Assembly (NCBI GenBank): GCA_947258385.1
Contig: CAMYII010000050.1
Span: forward strand, 1 to 50,345
Source: Acidiferrobacterales bacterium
GTDB lineage: Bacteria; Pseudomonadota; Gammaproteobacteria; Acidiferrobacterales; SZUA-150
Length of the DNA: 50,345 nt
Reading direction: 5' to 3'
Shown here: positions 43,201 to 50,345 of the stretch, piece after piece
Numbering within the stretch: position 1 is the first letter of the stretch
Layout of the letters: each line of letters starts with the position of its first letter
Notes under the pieces: generated by a model
Database searches by the model: none
What the model was told of the DNA's origin: nothing
The model's input: only the letters and a program-made list of their open reading frames with translations
Program-made: the position numbers and the translations under genes

Positions 43201-45785
43201 AGGTCGGCGAGGTCGCCAAGATCAAGCTCCCGGAGGCCACCCAGGGACGCGCGCTGGTTACTATCGAGAGCGGCACGCGCATCGTCGAGCAGCGCTGGAT
43301 CGAGTTCAAGAAAGCCAACACCGGCTTCGAGGTGCCCATCACCGCCGCCATGAGTCCGAACGTGTTCGTCAGCGTGACGCTGATTCAGCCTCACGCCGGC
43401 AAGAAAAACGATCGGCCCATTCGCCTGTACGGCGTCATCCCGCTCAAGGTCAGCGATCCCAAGACCCGGCTCAAGCCTGTGCTCAAGGCGGCCGAGGAAT
43501 GGGAGCCTGAGTCCACCGTCTCCGTCGATGTCTCGGAGGCCGGCGGCCGCGCCATGACCTACACCGTCGCGGTGGTGGACGAGGGCCTGCTCGGGCTCAC
43601 CGGGTTCAAGACGCCGGATCTGCACGGGCACTTCTATAAGAAAGAGGCGCTCGGTGTCACCACCTGGGATCTGTTCGACTTGGTCGCCGGCGCCTACGGC
43701 GGCGAGCTCGAGCGCCTGCTCGCGCTCGGCGGCAGCGACGACGGCGAGGAGCCGGAAGACGTCAGTCGGGAAAAGAAACGCTTCCCGCCGGTGGTGCGCT
43801 TCCTTGGCCCCTTCCAGCTCAAGGCCAAAGGCAGGAACACGCACGAGGTCGAGCTGCCGCCCTACATCGGCGCGGTGCGCGTCATGGTCGTGGCCGGTCG
43901 CGACGGCGCCTACGGTTCCACCGACAAGTCGGTGTTCGTGCGCGAGGCCTTGACCATGTTGCCGACGCTCCCGCGCGTGACCGGGCCGGGCGAAGACCTC
44001 ACCGTACCGGTCTCGCTCTTTGTCATGGAGCCGGGCATCAAGGAGGTCACGCTCAAGATCGAGACCGACGAGCACTTCGAGGTGATCGGTGAGGAGTCGG
44101 TCAAGGTGAGCTTCGCCAGGCCGGAGGAGAAGCTCGGCCTGCTCAGGCTCAAGGTCGGCGAGGCCCTGGGCAAGGGCCGGGTACGCTTTGTCGCCACCGC
44201 CGGTGAGCACACCGCCGAGGCCGAGGTGTTCATCGATGTCCGCAGCCCGAACCCGGCCACGGTGCAGTACCTGCACAAGACCATCAAGCCGGGCAAGCAC
44301 TGGAAGGAGACGGTCGTGCCCCACGGGCTGCCCGGCACTAATACGGTTTCACTCGAGCTCTCGGCGGTGCCGCCGTTGAACCTCGAGCGGCGCCTGGATT
44401 ATCTCATACGATATCCCCACGGCTGCGTCGAGCAGGTGACCTCCTCGGTGTTTCCGCAGCTCTACCTGCCGGCACTGGTCAAGCTCGAGGACGCGCGCAA
44501 GCAGGAGATCGAGCGCAACGTGCAGGCGGGTGTCGAGCGTCTGCGCGGCTTCCAGATACCCTCGGGCGCGTTTACCTACTGGCCCGGCGGCTTCCTGTTC
44601 GGGGGCGGTTTCGATGCGCGCAATGCCTGGTCGACCAACTATGTCGGGCACTTTTTGATCGAGGCCGAGAAGTCGGGTTACCACGTGCCGGCGGACATGA
44701 AGTCGAGCTGGCTCAACTACCAGCGCGCGGCGGCGCAGTCCTGGCCGGCGGGCGGCGATACCTCCGAGCTGGATCAGGCCTATCGGCTCTACACGCTGGC
44801 GGCGGCGAACCAGCCCGAGATCGGCGCCATGAACCGCCTGCGCGAATCGTCGAAGCTGAGTACGGTGGCCCGTTGGCAGCTGGCCGCCGCCTATCGCCTG
44901 GCGGGCCTGACCGACGCCGCCGATGAGCTCGCCGGCCGCGGCCGCATCAAGATCAAGGACTACGACCGCCCGGGTTTCACCTTCGGCTCGCGTTTGCGCG
45001 ACACCGCCATCGTGCTGAACAGCGCGCTGCTGCTCAAGCGTGAGGACAAGGTCAAGGACCTGGCCGAGGACGTTTCCGACGAGCTCGCCTCGGATGACTG
45101 GCTCAGCACCCAGTCGGTCGCCCACGCGCTGCTGGCGATGGCGAAGTACGCCGGCGGCGCGGACGCGGCTGGTTTCGCGTTCACGCGCCAGATCGGCAGC
45201 GCCAAGGCCGATACCGTGACCGCCAAGGCGCCCATCCACACGGCCACACTCGCGGGCTTTCCGCTCGCGGGCGCGCCGGTCGAGGTGCATAACACCTCGG
45301 AGCGCGTGCTCTACGCCAGCATCGTGGTCAAGGGCATGCCCAGGGCCGGCGAGGAGCGGGCCGCCTCAGCGGGGCTGGAGATCAAGGTGAGCTACACCGA
45401 TGCCGACAAACGCAAGGTCGACATCAAGCGCCTGCGCCAGGGTGCGGACTTTGTCGCCGAGCTCAGCATCACGAACCACACCGATCTCAAGCTGGAGAAC
45501 CTCGCGCTCACCCAGATCGTTCCCTCGGGTTGGGAGATCCATAACGCGCGCCTCGACGGTGAGGAGGGTGGTACCGAGCTCGACTATCTGGATATCCGCG
45601 ATGACCGCGTCTATCGCTACTTCGGGCTCAAACCCGGCGAGACCAAGCGCTTCAAAACCGCGCTCAACGCCGCCTATATCGGCCGCTACTACCTGCCGAG
45701 CGTGGCGGTGGAGGCGATGTACGACGCCACCAAGCAGGCGCGCACCAAGGGCCGTTGGGTGGAGGTCGCCGGTCCGGGGCAATGA
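40218..45785 (+). CDS. Bacterial alpha-2-macroglobulin lipoprotein (YfhM type)
   Basis: 1855 residues. The lipoprotein signal MTRHLPQRLAAVLLSMFLAN has lipobox LAGC. The body is a series of MG beta-sandwich domains, a bait-type region (FLGPFQLKAKGRNTHEVELP region precedes the complement-like domains), and the thioester motif GCVEQ at Cys1403 (YPHGCVEQVTSSVFPQLYLP), followed by the terpenoid toroid domain. Such proteins trap proteases that enter the periplasm, and are typically encoded with pbpC, as here. The stop overlaps the pbpC start by 4 nt (ATGA). The thioester is intact, so it belongs to the active class. Confidence 0.93.
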   Translation: MTRHLPQRLAAVLLSMFLANLAGCDLWETPSGPDAAQDQQWQAYISAHTSGLISKKSHIRVRFVNAVVTKEMIGQDAASVFNIDPAVDGSVTFASTREIVLVPSQDLKSGGSYRVTLKAKGLSNIQEQLKDYQFTFNVIRQEFEVNVSGLTTDPANDGRMVLKGSLVTADAEDAERIEKILSATFLDKSLAIDWQHNVDGRHHDFAIGGIVRQAARQPLHLKWDGVAINDKSKGERVTEVPAKGEFKVTQIQAIQDERQYVIVYFSDNIDTRQNLRGLIGLSKGSYTTRIEGNTIRLYPDKPLKGSVAVTVEPGIRNTKGGRVAERLEQSATFISQKPQVRFAGKGVILPDNKVLSIPFEAVNVRAVRVTAFRIYENNVGQFLQANKLDGDKELGRVGRYLWRRTIPLTAPEPNKWNRYSLDATQLLRENPGGLFRLTLSITRADSNYGCPGEAAVPDEPEALVSDEDLKVVETSSWEYAEDYYGESTDSSWRNRENPCTDAYYQYAEGVKDSRNFLGSNIGLLAKRDQRGKLFVVATDLRTSAPMNGVKVSMMNFQDQVIGTLNTNAKGIGEIELPATPFYLLAEKGGQRGYLKLSKGAALPISHFDVGGQRVSGGLKGQIYGERGVWRPGDDIYLTFVLQDKDQVIPDKHPVTMELYNPKGQRMQSVTHTTPVDGFYAFTLRTADDAPTGNWTAKAILGGTTFSKTLKIETVMPNRLKVELDFDKTVLRQSEMPLKGSLFGQWLNGATAADLKADVKVRLRSVATRFERFADFVFDDPARQFSSEPQVLFEGKLDGNGRASFRKSLGVSEAAPGMLAAGFASRVFERGGAFSTSRKTLPFSPYDNYVGIKLPKGDKTRGMLLTDTVHTVQLGSLSADGKPVSLKNLQVTLYKVDWKWWWDKSGESLARYASASHSSVVMQGNSATVDGRGTWEFEIKYPSWGRYLVRACDLQGAHCTGKVFYIDWPGWAGRAQEEGGAGASVLSFFADKPEYQVGEVAKIKLPEATQGRALVTIESGTRIVEQRWIEFKKANTGFEVPITAAMSPNVFVSVTLIQPHAGKKNDRPIRLYGVIPLKVSDPKTRLKPVLKAAEEWEPESTVSVDVSEAGGRAMTYTVAVVDEGLLGLTGFKTPDLHGHFYKKEALGVTTWDLFDLVAGAYGGELERLLALGGSDDGEEPEDVSREKKRFPPVVRFLGPFQLKAKGRNTHEVELPPYIGAVRVMVVAGRDGAYGSTDKSVFVREALTMLPTLPRVTGPGEDLTVPVSLFVMEPGIKEVTLKIETDEHFEVIGEESVKVSFARPEEKLGLLRLKVGEALGKGRVRFVATAGEHTAEAEVFIDVRSPNPATVQYLHKTIKPGKHWKETVVPHGLPGTNTVSLELSAVPPLNLERRLDYLIRYPHGCVEQVTSSVFPQLYLPALVKLEDARKQEIERNVQAGVERLRGFQIPSGAFTYWPGGFLFGGGFDARNAWSTNYVGHFLIEAEKSGYHVPADMKSSWLNYQRAAAQSWPAGGDTSELDQAYRLYTLAAANQPEIGAMNRLRESSKLSTVARWQLAAAYRLAGLTDAADELAGRGRIKIKDYDRPGFTFGSRLRDTAIVLNSALLLKREDKVKDLAEDVSDELASDDWLSTQSVAHALLAMAKYAGGADAAGFAFTRQIGSAKADTVTAKAPIHTATLAGFPLAGAPVEVHNTSERVLYASIVVKGMPRAGEERAASAGLEIKVSYTDADKRKVDIKRLRQGADFVAELSITNHTDLKLENLALTQIVPSGWEIHNARLDGEEGGTELDYLDIRDDRVYRYFGLKPGETKRFKTALNAAYIGRYYLPSVAVEAMYDATKQARTKGRWVEVAGPGQ

Positions 45786-48145
45786 CGGACTGGGCCCGCA
45801 AACGCCCGCGCGCCGTCGCGCTGCTGCTGGCGACACTGGTCGCCGGCATCGCCTTCTGGCGCTGTCTGCCCGAGCCGCTGTTCTCGCCGCCGGTCTCCTC
45901 GGTGCTGCTCGGCCGCGAGGGCGGGCTGCTCGGCGCCAGCATCGCCGCGGACGAGCAGTGGCGCTTCCCGCCCCTGGCTCGCGTGCCGGCGAAGTTCCGG
46001 GCGGCGCTGGTGACCTTCGAGGACAAGCGCTTTGACTACCATCCCGGCGTCGACCCGCTGGCGCTCGCCCGCGCGCTGCGCCTCAATCTCAGGCACGGCG
46101 AGATCGTCAGTGGCGGCAGCACGATCTCGATGCAGGTGATCCGGCTCGCGCGCCGCAATCCCGACCGTACCTATCTCGAAAAGCTGATCGAGATGCTGCT
46201 CGCCGTGCGCCTGGAGCTGCGCCACAGCAAGGAGGAGATCCTGGCCCTGTACGCGAGCCACGCCCCCTTCGGCGGCAACGTGGTCGGGCTGGAGGCCGCG
46301 GCCTGGCGCTATTTCGGCCGCGGACCCGATAAGCTCTCCTGGGCCGAGAGTGCCATGCTCGCGGTGCTGCCGAACAGTCCGGCGTTGATTCATCCCGGCC
46401 GCAATCGCGTCACGCTGCAAGCGCGCCGCGACCGCCTGCTCGCGCAACTGCACGCGCGCGGTTTTCTGAGTGCGCTCGATCTCAAGCTCGCGCGGCGCGA
46501 GCCGCTGCCCGCGCGCCCGCTGTCGCTGCCGCAGTACGCGCCGCATCTGCTGGCCACGCTGCGGGCCGGGGCCCGGCCCGGCACCCACCGCTTCGAGACC
46601 ACGCTCGAACGCCCGTTGCAGCGCGCCGCGCGGGACATCGTCGCGCGCCACGCCGCGTCGCTGCGCCCACAGGGCATCCACAACGTCGCGGCGCTGGTGA
46701 TCGACAACCGCAGCTTCGAGGTGCTGGCCTATGTCGGCAACAGCGACTGGTCGGTGCACGACGAGCACGGCTACGCCGTGGACATCGTCGGGCGGCCGCG
46801 CAGCACCGGTAGCATCCTGAAGCCGTTTCTGTTCGCCGCCATGCTCCAGGCCGGCGAGATCCTGCCCACCACCCTGGTGGCCGACGTGCCCACGCAGTAC
46901 GCGGGCTACATGCCGGAGAACTTCGATCACATCTATCGCGGGGCCGTGCCGGCCGAGGTGGCGCTGGCGCGCTCGCTCAATGTGCCGGCGGTGCGCATGC
47001 TCAAGCGCCACGGCCTCGGCCGCTTCTACGATTTTCTGCGCCAGCTCGGGATGAGCACGCTCACCCGCCGGCCCGAGGACTATGGGCTGACGCTGATCCT
47101 GGGCGGCGCCGAAGGCACGCTGTGGGAGGTCACCGCGATGTACGCCAACCTCGCCGGGTTTGCCCGCCAGCGCGAGCCGGGCCCGGCGGCGCGCTATCGC
47201 CGGCTCACGGTGCTGACCGGCGAGGACACCGTGAGCGGCCGCCGGGCGGAGCTCACGCCGGGCGCCGCCTGGCTCACCTTGAAGGCGCTGCTCGAGGTCG
47301 CGCGACCGGGGGAGGAGGGTCACTGGAAGAACTTCGCCAGCGCCCGCAAGATCGCCTGGAAGACCGGCACCAGCTTCGGGCTGCGCGACGGCTGGGCCAT
47401 CGGCAGCACGAGCAAGTACACCGTCGGCGTCTGGGTGGGCAATGCCAGCGGCGAGGGCCGGCCGGGCCTGACCGGCGGCACCACCGCCGCGCCCATCCTG
47501 TTCGATCTGTTCAACCGCCTGGGGCCCGCCGACTGGTTCCCGCCGCCACGGGCGCACATGAAGCAGGTCGAGGTCTGCCGCAACGACGGCTATCTCGCCA
47601 ACGGCGCCTGCGAGACCGAGCCCCAGTGGGCGCCGCGCGACAGCCACTTTGACCGCGTGAGTCCCTATAACCGCCTGGTCCACCTGGACCCGAGCCGCGC
47701 CCGGCAGGTGCACGGTCGCTGCGAGTCGGTGAGCCGCATGCGGCACCGGGGCTGGTTCGTGCTGCCGCCCGGCCAGGAGTTCTATTATCGCCGGCATCAC
47801 GCCGACTACCGGCCGCTGCCGCCGGTGCGCGAGGATTGCCGGACCGTGGCCGCGGGCCGCGGGCCAATCGATTTTCTCTACCCCAACGCGGGCACCCGCC
47901 TTTACATTCCCATGGACCTGGCCGAGCGCAAGGGCCGGACCGTGTTCGAGGCGGTGCACCGCGACCACAAGGCGACCCTGTTCTGGCACCTCGACGACCG
48001 CTACCTCGGCACCACCACCGTCTTCCACCAGCAGGCGCTCGACATCACCCCGGGCGCCCACGTGCTCACGGTCGTCGACCAGGACGGCAACCGGCTCTCG
48101 CGGCGCTTCGAGGTCCTGGGCAAAGACGACGGCGAGGCCGGGTGA
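45782..48145 (+). CDS. pbpC: Penicillin-binding protein 1C
   Basis: 787 residues with an N-terminal membrane anchor (AVALLLATLVAGIAFW). The GT51 transglycosylase domain shows TFEDKRFDYHPGVDP and GGSTISMQVIRLA. The transpeptidase domain has the SXXK serine at residue 344 (STGSILKPF), SLN (RSLNVPAVRML) and KTGT (from Lys527). A BiPBP C-terminal domain ends the protein. It polymerises and crosslinks peptidoglycan; with the alpha-2-macroglobulin it forms a presumed periplasmic defence/repair pair. The start ATG overlaps the upstream stop (ATGA). Its own stop overlaps the next gene start (GTGA). Confidence 0.94.
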   Translation: MTDWARKRPRAVALLLATLVAGIAFWRCLPEPLFSPPVSSVLLGREGGLLGASIAADEQWRFPPLARVPAKFRAALVTFEDKRFDYHPGVDPLALARALRLNLRHGEIVSGGSTISMQVIRLARRNPDRTYLEKLIEMLLAVRLELRHSKEEILALYASHAPFGGNVVGLEAAAWRYFGRGPDKLSWAESAMLAVLPNSPALIHPGRNRVTLQARRDRLLAQLHARGFLSALDLKLARREPLPARPLSLPQYAPHLLATLRAGARPGTHRFETTLERPLQRAARDIVARHAASLRPQGIHNVAALVIDNRSFEVLAYVGNSDWSVHDEHGYAVDIVGRPRSTGSILKPFLFAAMLQAGEILPTTLVADVPTQYAGYMPENFDHIYRGAVPAEVALARSLNVPAVRMLKRHGLGRFYDFLRQLGMSTLTRRPEDYGLTLILGGAEGTLWEVTAMYANLAGFARQREPGPAARYRRLTVLTGEDTVSGRRAELTPGAAWLTLKALLEVARPGEEGHWKNFASARKIAWKTGTSFGLRDGWAIGSTSKYTVGVWVGNASGEGRPGLTGGTTAAPILFDLFNRLGPADWFPPPRAHMKQVEVCRNDGYLANGACETEPQWAPRDSHFDRVSPYNRLVHLDPSRARQVHGRCESVSRMRHRGWFVLPPGQEFYYRRHHADYRPLPPVREDCRTVAAGRGPIDFLYPNAGTRLYIPMDLAERKGRTVFEAVHRDHKATLFWHLDDRYLGTTTVFHQQALDITPGAHVLTVVDQDGNRLSRRFEVLGKDDGEAG

Positions 48146-48807
48146 GGCGGGTGCGCCGCAGCGCCGCGATCGCGCTCGGCGTGGGCCTGCTGCTCGGTTC
48201 CGGTGCCGCGGCCGCCGGCGAACGCATTCCGCCACAACGCTGCAGCTATGACACCTATACCTGGAACGTGAAACTCAAGCGCGCGGTCGCGCGCCGGCGG
48301 GTGAGTCATTCTTATTATGATGCGCTGACCCCTGAGGAAGTCGATCCGGTCACGGGCTGCACGGTCTGCCGCGAGGACCAGACGCGTATCGCACTGCCGT
48401 CCTTGCCGTCGTTCGAACTTTGCCACAAGCTCGCCCCGCGCGTGCGCGCGGCACTAAGACACCTGCTCGACCGCGGCGTGCCGATCTATGAAGTCGCCGG
48501 GTACCGCGTCGGCAAGACGCGCGGCGACGCCGACGCGCACGGCAACCGCACGCGCTTCAGCAACCACGCCTTCGGCATCGCGCTCGACGTCAACCCGGCG
48601 CACAACGGGCTTTACGACCGCTGCCCGGTTTTCGGCCCGGGCTGTCGGTTGATTCGCGGGGGCCGGTGGCGACCCGGCGAGGCGCGGGCGAGCCTCGCCC
48701 CGGATGGCCGCATCGTGCGGGCGCTCAAGGCCGCGGGCCTGCGCTGGGGCGGCGAGATCGCCGGCCGGCAAAAGGACTTCATGCACTTCTCGCCCTCGGG
48801 CTACTGA
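48142..48807 (+). CDS. M15-family D,D-/L,D-peptidase, exported
   Basis: 221 residues from GTG 48142, which overlaps the pbpC stop by 4 nt (GTGA). The signal peptide (RSAAIALGVGLLLGSGAAAAG) leads to a domain with the M15/VanY zinc motif: SNHAFGIALDVN (His142, Asp149) and a C-terminal DFMHFSPSGY with His215. Cysteine pairs (CTVC; CPVFGPGC) may form disulphides. It should trim peptide stems of peptidoglycan in the periplasm, matching the function of PbpC. M15 peptidases are not a standard member of the yfhM-pbpC pair. Confidence 0.85.
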   Translation: MRRVRRSAAIALGVGLLLGSGAAAAGERIPPQRCSYDTYTWNVKLKRAVARRRVSHSYYDALTPEEVDPVTGCTVCREDQTRIALPSLPSFELCHKLAPRVRAALRHLLDRGVPIYEVAGYRVGKTRGDADAHGNRTRFSNHAFGIALDVNPAHNGLYDRCPVFGPGCRLIRGGRWRPGEARASLAPDGRIVRALKAAGLRWGGEIAGRQKDFMHFSPSGY

Positions 48808-48847
48808 GCGCGCCGCCCGCCGCGCGGTCACCGCGAAGCGGTGGCGG

Positions 48848-49237
48848 TTATCCGAGCGCCCACCAGAGATTCCCTGCCGCCAGGGCGCACATGACTATCC
48901 AGCTCGCGAGCGTGCCGTAGAACCGGCCAAAGGAATGCCCCGTGCGGCGCGACAGGCCCCAGGCATGCAGCAGGCGCGCGGCCACGGTCACGCCGCCGGC
49001 GCTGTGGAGCAGGACGGCGGGCGCGCCGTTGAGCTCGAGCAGCAGCATCAGCAGCAATATAACGGGGACAACCTCGACGGCGTTGCCGTGCACCCGTATC
49101 GCCCGGCGCAGGTCCGCGTGCCCGCCGGCGCCCAGGCCCACCCGCTTGCCGAAGCGCATGGAGACCACACGGAAGGCCAGCGCCATGATGAATACGGTAA
49201 AAAAGGCGGCATAGATCGCGGTCACAGGCGCCGCCAT
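48848..49237 (-). CDS. MAPEG-family membrane protein
   Basis: 129 residues with four predicted membrane helices. Typical MAPEG features are MRFGKRVGLGAGGHADLRRA and IRVHGNAVEVVPVILLLMLL, ending HAWGLSRRTGHSFGRFYGTL. Family members are glutathione-dependent membrane enzymes in eukaryotes; bacterial members are largely uncharacterised. The gene starts 1 nt after the hydrolase stop, so both are co-transcribed. Confidence 0.88.
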   Translation of the reverse strand: MAAPVTAIYAAFFTVFIMALAFRVVSMRFGKRVGLGAGGHADLRRAIRVHGNAVEVVPVILLLMLLLELNGAPAVLLHSAGGVTVAARLLHAWGLSRRTGHSFGRFYGTLASWIVMCALAAGNLWWALG

Positions 49238-49238
49238 G

Positions 49239-50159
49239 TCAGCCCCCCGCTTGCCGAACGCTGCCCTCGGCGGTGGCGCCGCGGTCTTGCAGGAATGCGA
49301 TTGCCTGCTCGGTGATCCGCGGACTGCGCAGGATGCGCCGGTGGCCGAGGCCTTCCGTGCGCACGAAGCGGGCCCCGGGCCAGGCCTGCGCCAGGCGCTC
49401 GCCCTGCTGCCAGGGCACGTCCTCATCGTGCGCGTCGTGGATGATGAGCGCCGGGACGTCGAGCTCGGTCGCCAGGCGGTCGGCGGCGACGCGGTCCCAG
49501 ACCTCCGTGCCGAACTCGGCCTCCAGCCGCTGTTCGAAGCGGGCCTGCACCCGGGGCGGGATGGCGAGGCGGTCGGCGAAGCGATCGGCCATCCAGCGCA
49601 GCTGCGTCGGCGGGCTGATGCCGACCATGCGCGCCACGGAAAGCCCGCGCTGCAGGGCCATGGTGGCGCAGACCACGCCGAAGGAGTGGGCGACAATCCC
49701 GTGCACCGGACCGTGGGTCTGGGCGACGGTTTCCAGCGCCTCCACACACTCGAAGACGTTGGTGGCCGTGCCCGGGGAACGGCCGTGGGCCGGGGCGTCG
49801 AAGGCCACGGCGCGAAAGCCGGCCGCGACCAGCGGCGCGGCGAAGCCGGCGAGCTGCGTGCCGCGGCCGTTCCAGCCGTGCAGCAGCAGGACCGTGGGCC
49901 CCTCGCCCCAGGCGTAAAACGGCAGCTCCCCGCCCTTGAACGGGATCGCGCCGCTCGCGGCCTTCGCCCGCCAGCGCATTTCCCGCAGGGGTTCTGGAAA
50001 ACGGCGGGTCTGGAACCAGAGCTTGTAGGCCCAGCGGGCCGCCAGGGCCGGCGTCACGCGGCCGCCCACCTGAAAGCCCAGGCGGATGAACCGCACGATG
50101 CGCGGCGGGCGTCGCCGTGTCTCCAGTGAGTAATGGCCGATTGTTGTTCGCTTTGTCAC
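49239..50159 (-). CDS. Alpha/beta hydrolase
   Basis: 306 residues. LLLHGWNGRGTQ provides the oxyanion HG motif, IVAHSFGVVCA the nucleophilic serine elbow (GxSxG-like AHSFG), IIHDAHDEDVPW the acid, and GLGHRRIL the catalytic histidine. No signal peptide. GTG 50159 is preferred because AGGAGG lies 6 nt upstream; the in-frame ATG at 50177 overlaps the palindrome and lacks its own site. Substrate unknown. It sits between a TetR-type gene and a MAPEG gene on the same strand, suggesting a regulated detoxification or lipid-related unit. Confidence 0.88.
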   Translation of the reverse strand: MTKRTTIGHYSLETRRRPPRIVRFIRLGFQVGGRVTPALAARWAYKLWFQTRRFPEPLREMRWRAKAASGAIPFKGGELPFYAWGEGPTVLLLHGWNGRGTQLAGFAAPLVAAGFRAVAFDAPAHGRSPGTATNVFECVEALETVAQTHGPVHGIVAHSFGVVCATMALQRGLSVARMVGISPPTQLRWMADRFADRLAIPPRVQARFEQRLEAEFGTEVWDRVAADRLATELDVPALIIHDAHDEDVPWQQGERLAQAWPGARFVRTEGLGHRRILRSPRITEQAIAFLQDRGATAEGSVRQAGG

Positions 50160-50176
50160 GTTTTGCCTCCTCAACA

Positions 50177-50192
50177 TACTTACATGTAAGTA
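50177..50192. promoter_or_regulatory. 16-bp perfect palindrome, probable TetR operator
   Basis: TACTTACATGTAAGTA is a perfect palindrome in the 54-nt gap between the TetR-type gene and the hydrolase, immediately upstream of the hydrolase ribosome-binding site. Size and placement fit a TetR-family operator. Confidence 0.6.
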
Positions 50193-50213
50193 AGGACCCG
50201 GGCCAAAAAAAAT

Positions 50214-50345
50214 TCAGGCCGCGACGCCCAGGTCCCGCTTGATCTGTTTGGCGGTGGTAAAGAATATCTGCCGGTCCTCGGCGTTGGCCATGAGCATGGC
50301 CCCGTGCAGCGCCGCCGCCACCATCAGTGCTTTTTCCTCCGCCGG
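50214..50345 (-). CDS. TetR-family regulator, C-terminal part (5' partial)
   Basis: Only the last 43 codons are in the window (PAEEKALMVAAALHGAMLMA ... FFTTAKQIKRDLGVAA). The helical ligand-domain end ALHGAMLMANAEDRQIFFTT resembles the C-terminus of LmrA/YxaF-like TetR proteins. The DNA-binding domain lies outside the window. Likely regulates itself and the downstream hydrolase via the palindrome at 50177-50192. Confidence 0.7.
   Translation of the reverse strand, partial: PAEEKALMVAAALHGAMLMANAEDRQIFFTTAKQIKRDLGVAA

Noticed and set aside
41124-44324. Very long antisense open frame (over 1000 codons) opposite the alpha-2-macroglobulin gene
   Set aside because: It mirrors the codon pattern of a clear gene in GC-rich DNA, has no recognisable protein motif and no ribosome-binding site.
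45689-48235. Long antisense open frame opposite pbpC
   Set aside because: Arg/Ala/Gly/His-rich shadow of an unmistakable PBP1C gene.

Overview
The window looks like a chromosomal segment of a GC-rich gammaproteobacterium. This rests on a MetA-type homoserine O-succinyltransferase, an LbtU-type porin, a PbpC/alpha-2-macroglobulin operon, a RAYT transposase, and the overall codon and ribosome-binding style. The species cannot be named from sequence alone. No rRNA, tRNA or CRISPR array was recognised.

1-3 kb: the 3' end of a secreted repeat protein (fibronectin-like and CARDB modules), then a RAYT/Y1 transposase unit bounded by a perfect 22-bp inverted repeat.

3-11.6 kb, all on the minus strand: the standout region, a multiheme cytochrome locus. 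In transcription order it encodes an NHL beta-propeller lipoprotein, a secreted four-heme cytochrome with the layout of OmcE-like proteins, and a terminator. After a MITE-like repeat come a six-heme lipoprotein, a three-heme periplasmic cytochrome, a 677-residue outer-membrane beta-barrel, a second NHL lipoprotein and a twelve-heme cytochrome with a frameshift near its 3' end. The last five genes overlap or nearly touch. Together they encode about 25 haem sites plus a porin, which is the parts list of a trans-outer-membrane electron conduit. An FNR/Dnr-like box (TTGATTTATGTCAA) lies upstream of the first gene, suggesting anaerobic control.

12-19 kb: a DEDDh exonuclease, a Sir2 deacylase, several small conserved genes, an Fpg-like glycosylase gene reduced to its two ends, a secreted protein, a half-size EamA transporter and, on the minus strand, an LbtU-like porin. 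19-24 kb: a two-component system whose response regulator is split by a 1206-bp IS3-family element with a 4-bp target duplication. An intact kinase and an exported protein follow.

24-34 kb, minus strand: metA with an upstream P-loop gene, a DUF900-type hydrolase, a double-length UvrA carrying heptanucleotide repeats at two equivalent positions, and two TM2-domain genes. 34-40 kb: a secreted Asp-box beta-propeller, a frameshifted small exported protein, and a PhnD-like binding protein plus sensor kinase behind a good sigma-54 promoter match. 40-49 kb: an alpha-2-macroglobulin lipoprotein, PbpC and an M15 peptidase in one overlapping operon, acting on or guarding the periplasm and peptidoglycan. 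49-50.3 kb: a MAPEG protein, an alpha/beta hydrolase, a 16-bp palindrome (likely TetR operator) and the 3' end of a TetR-type regulator.
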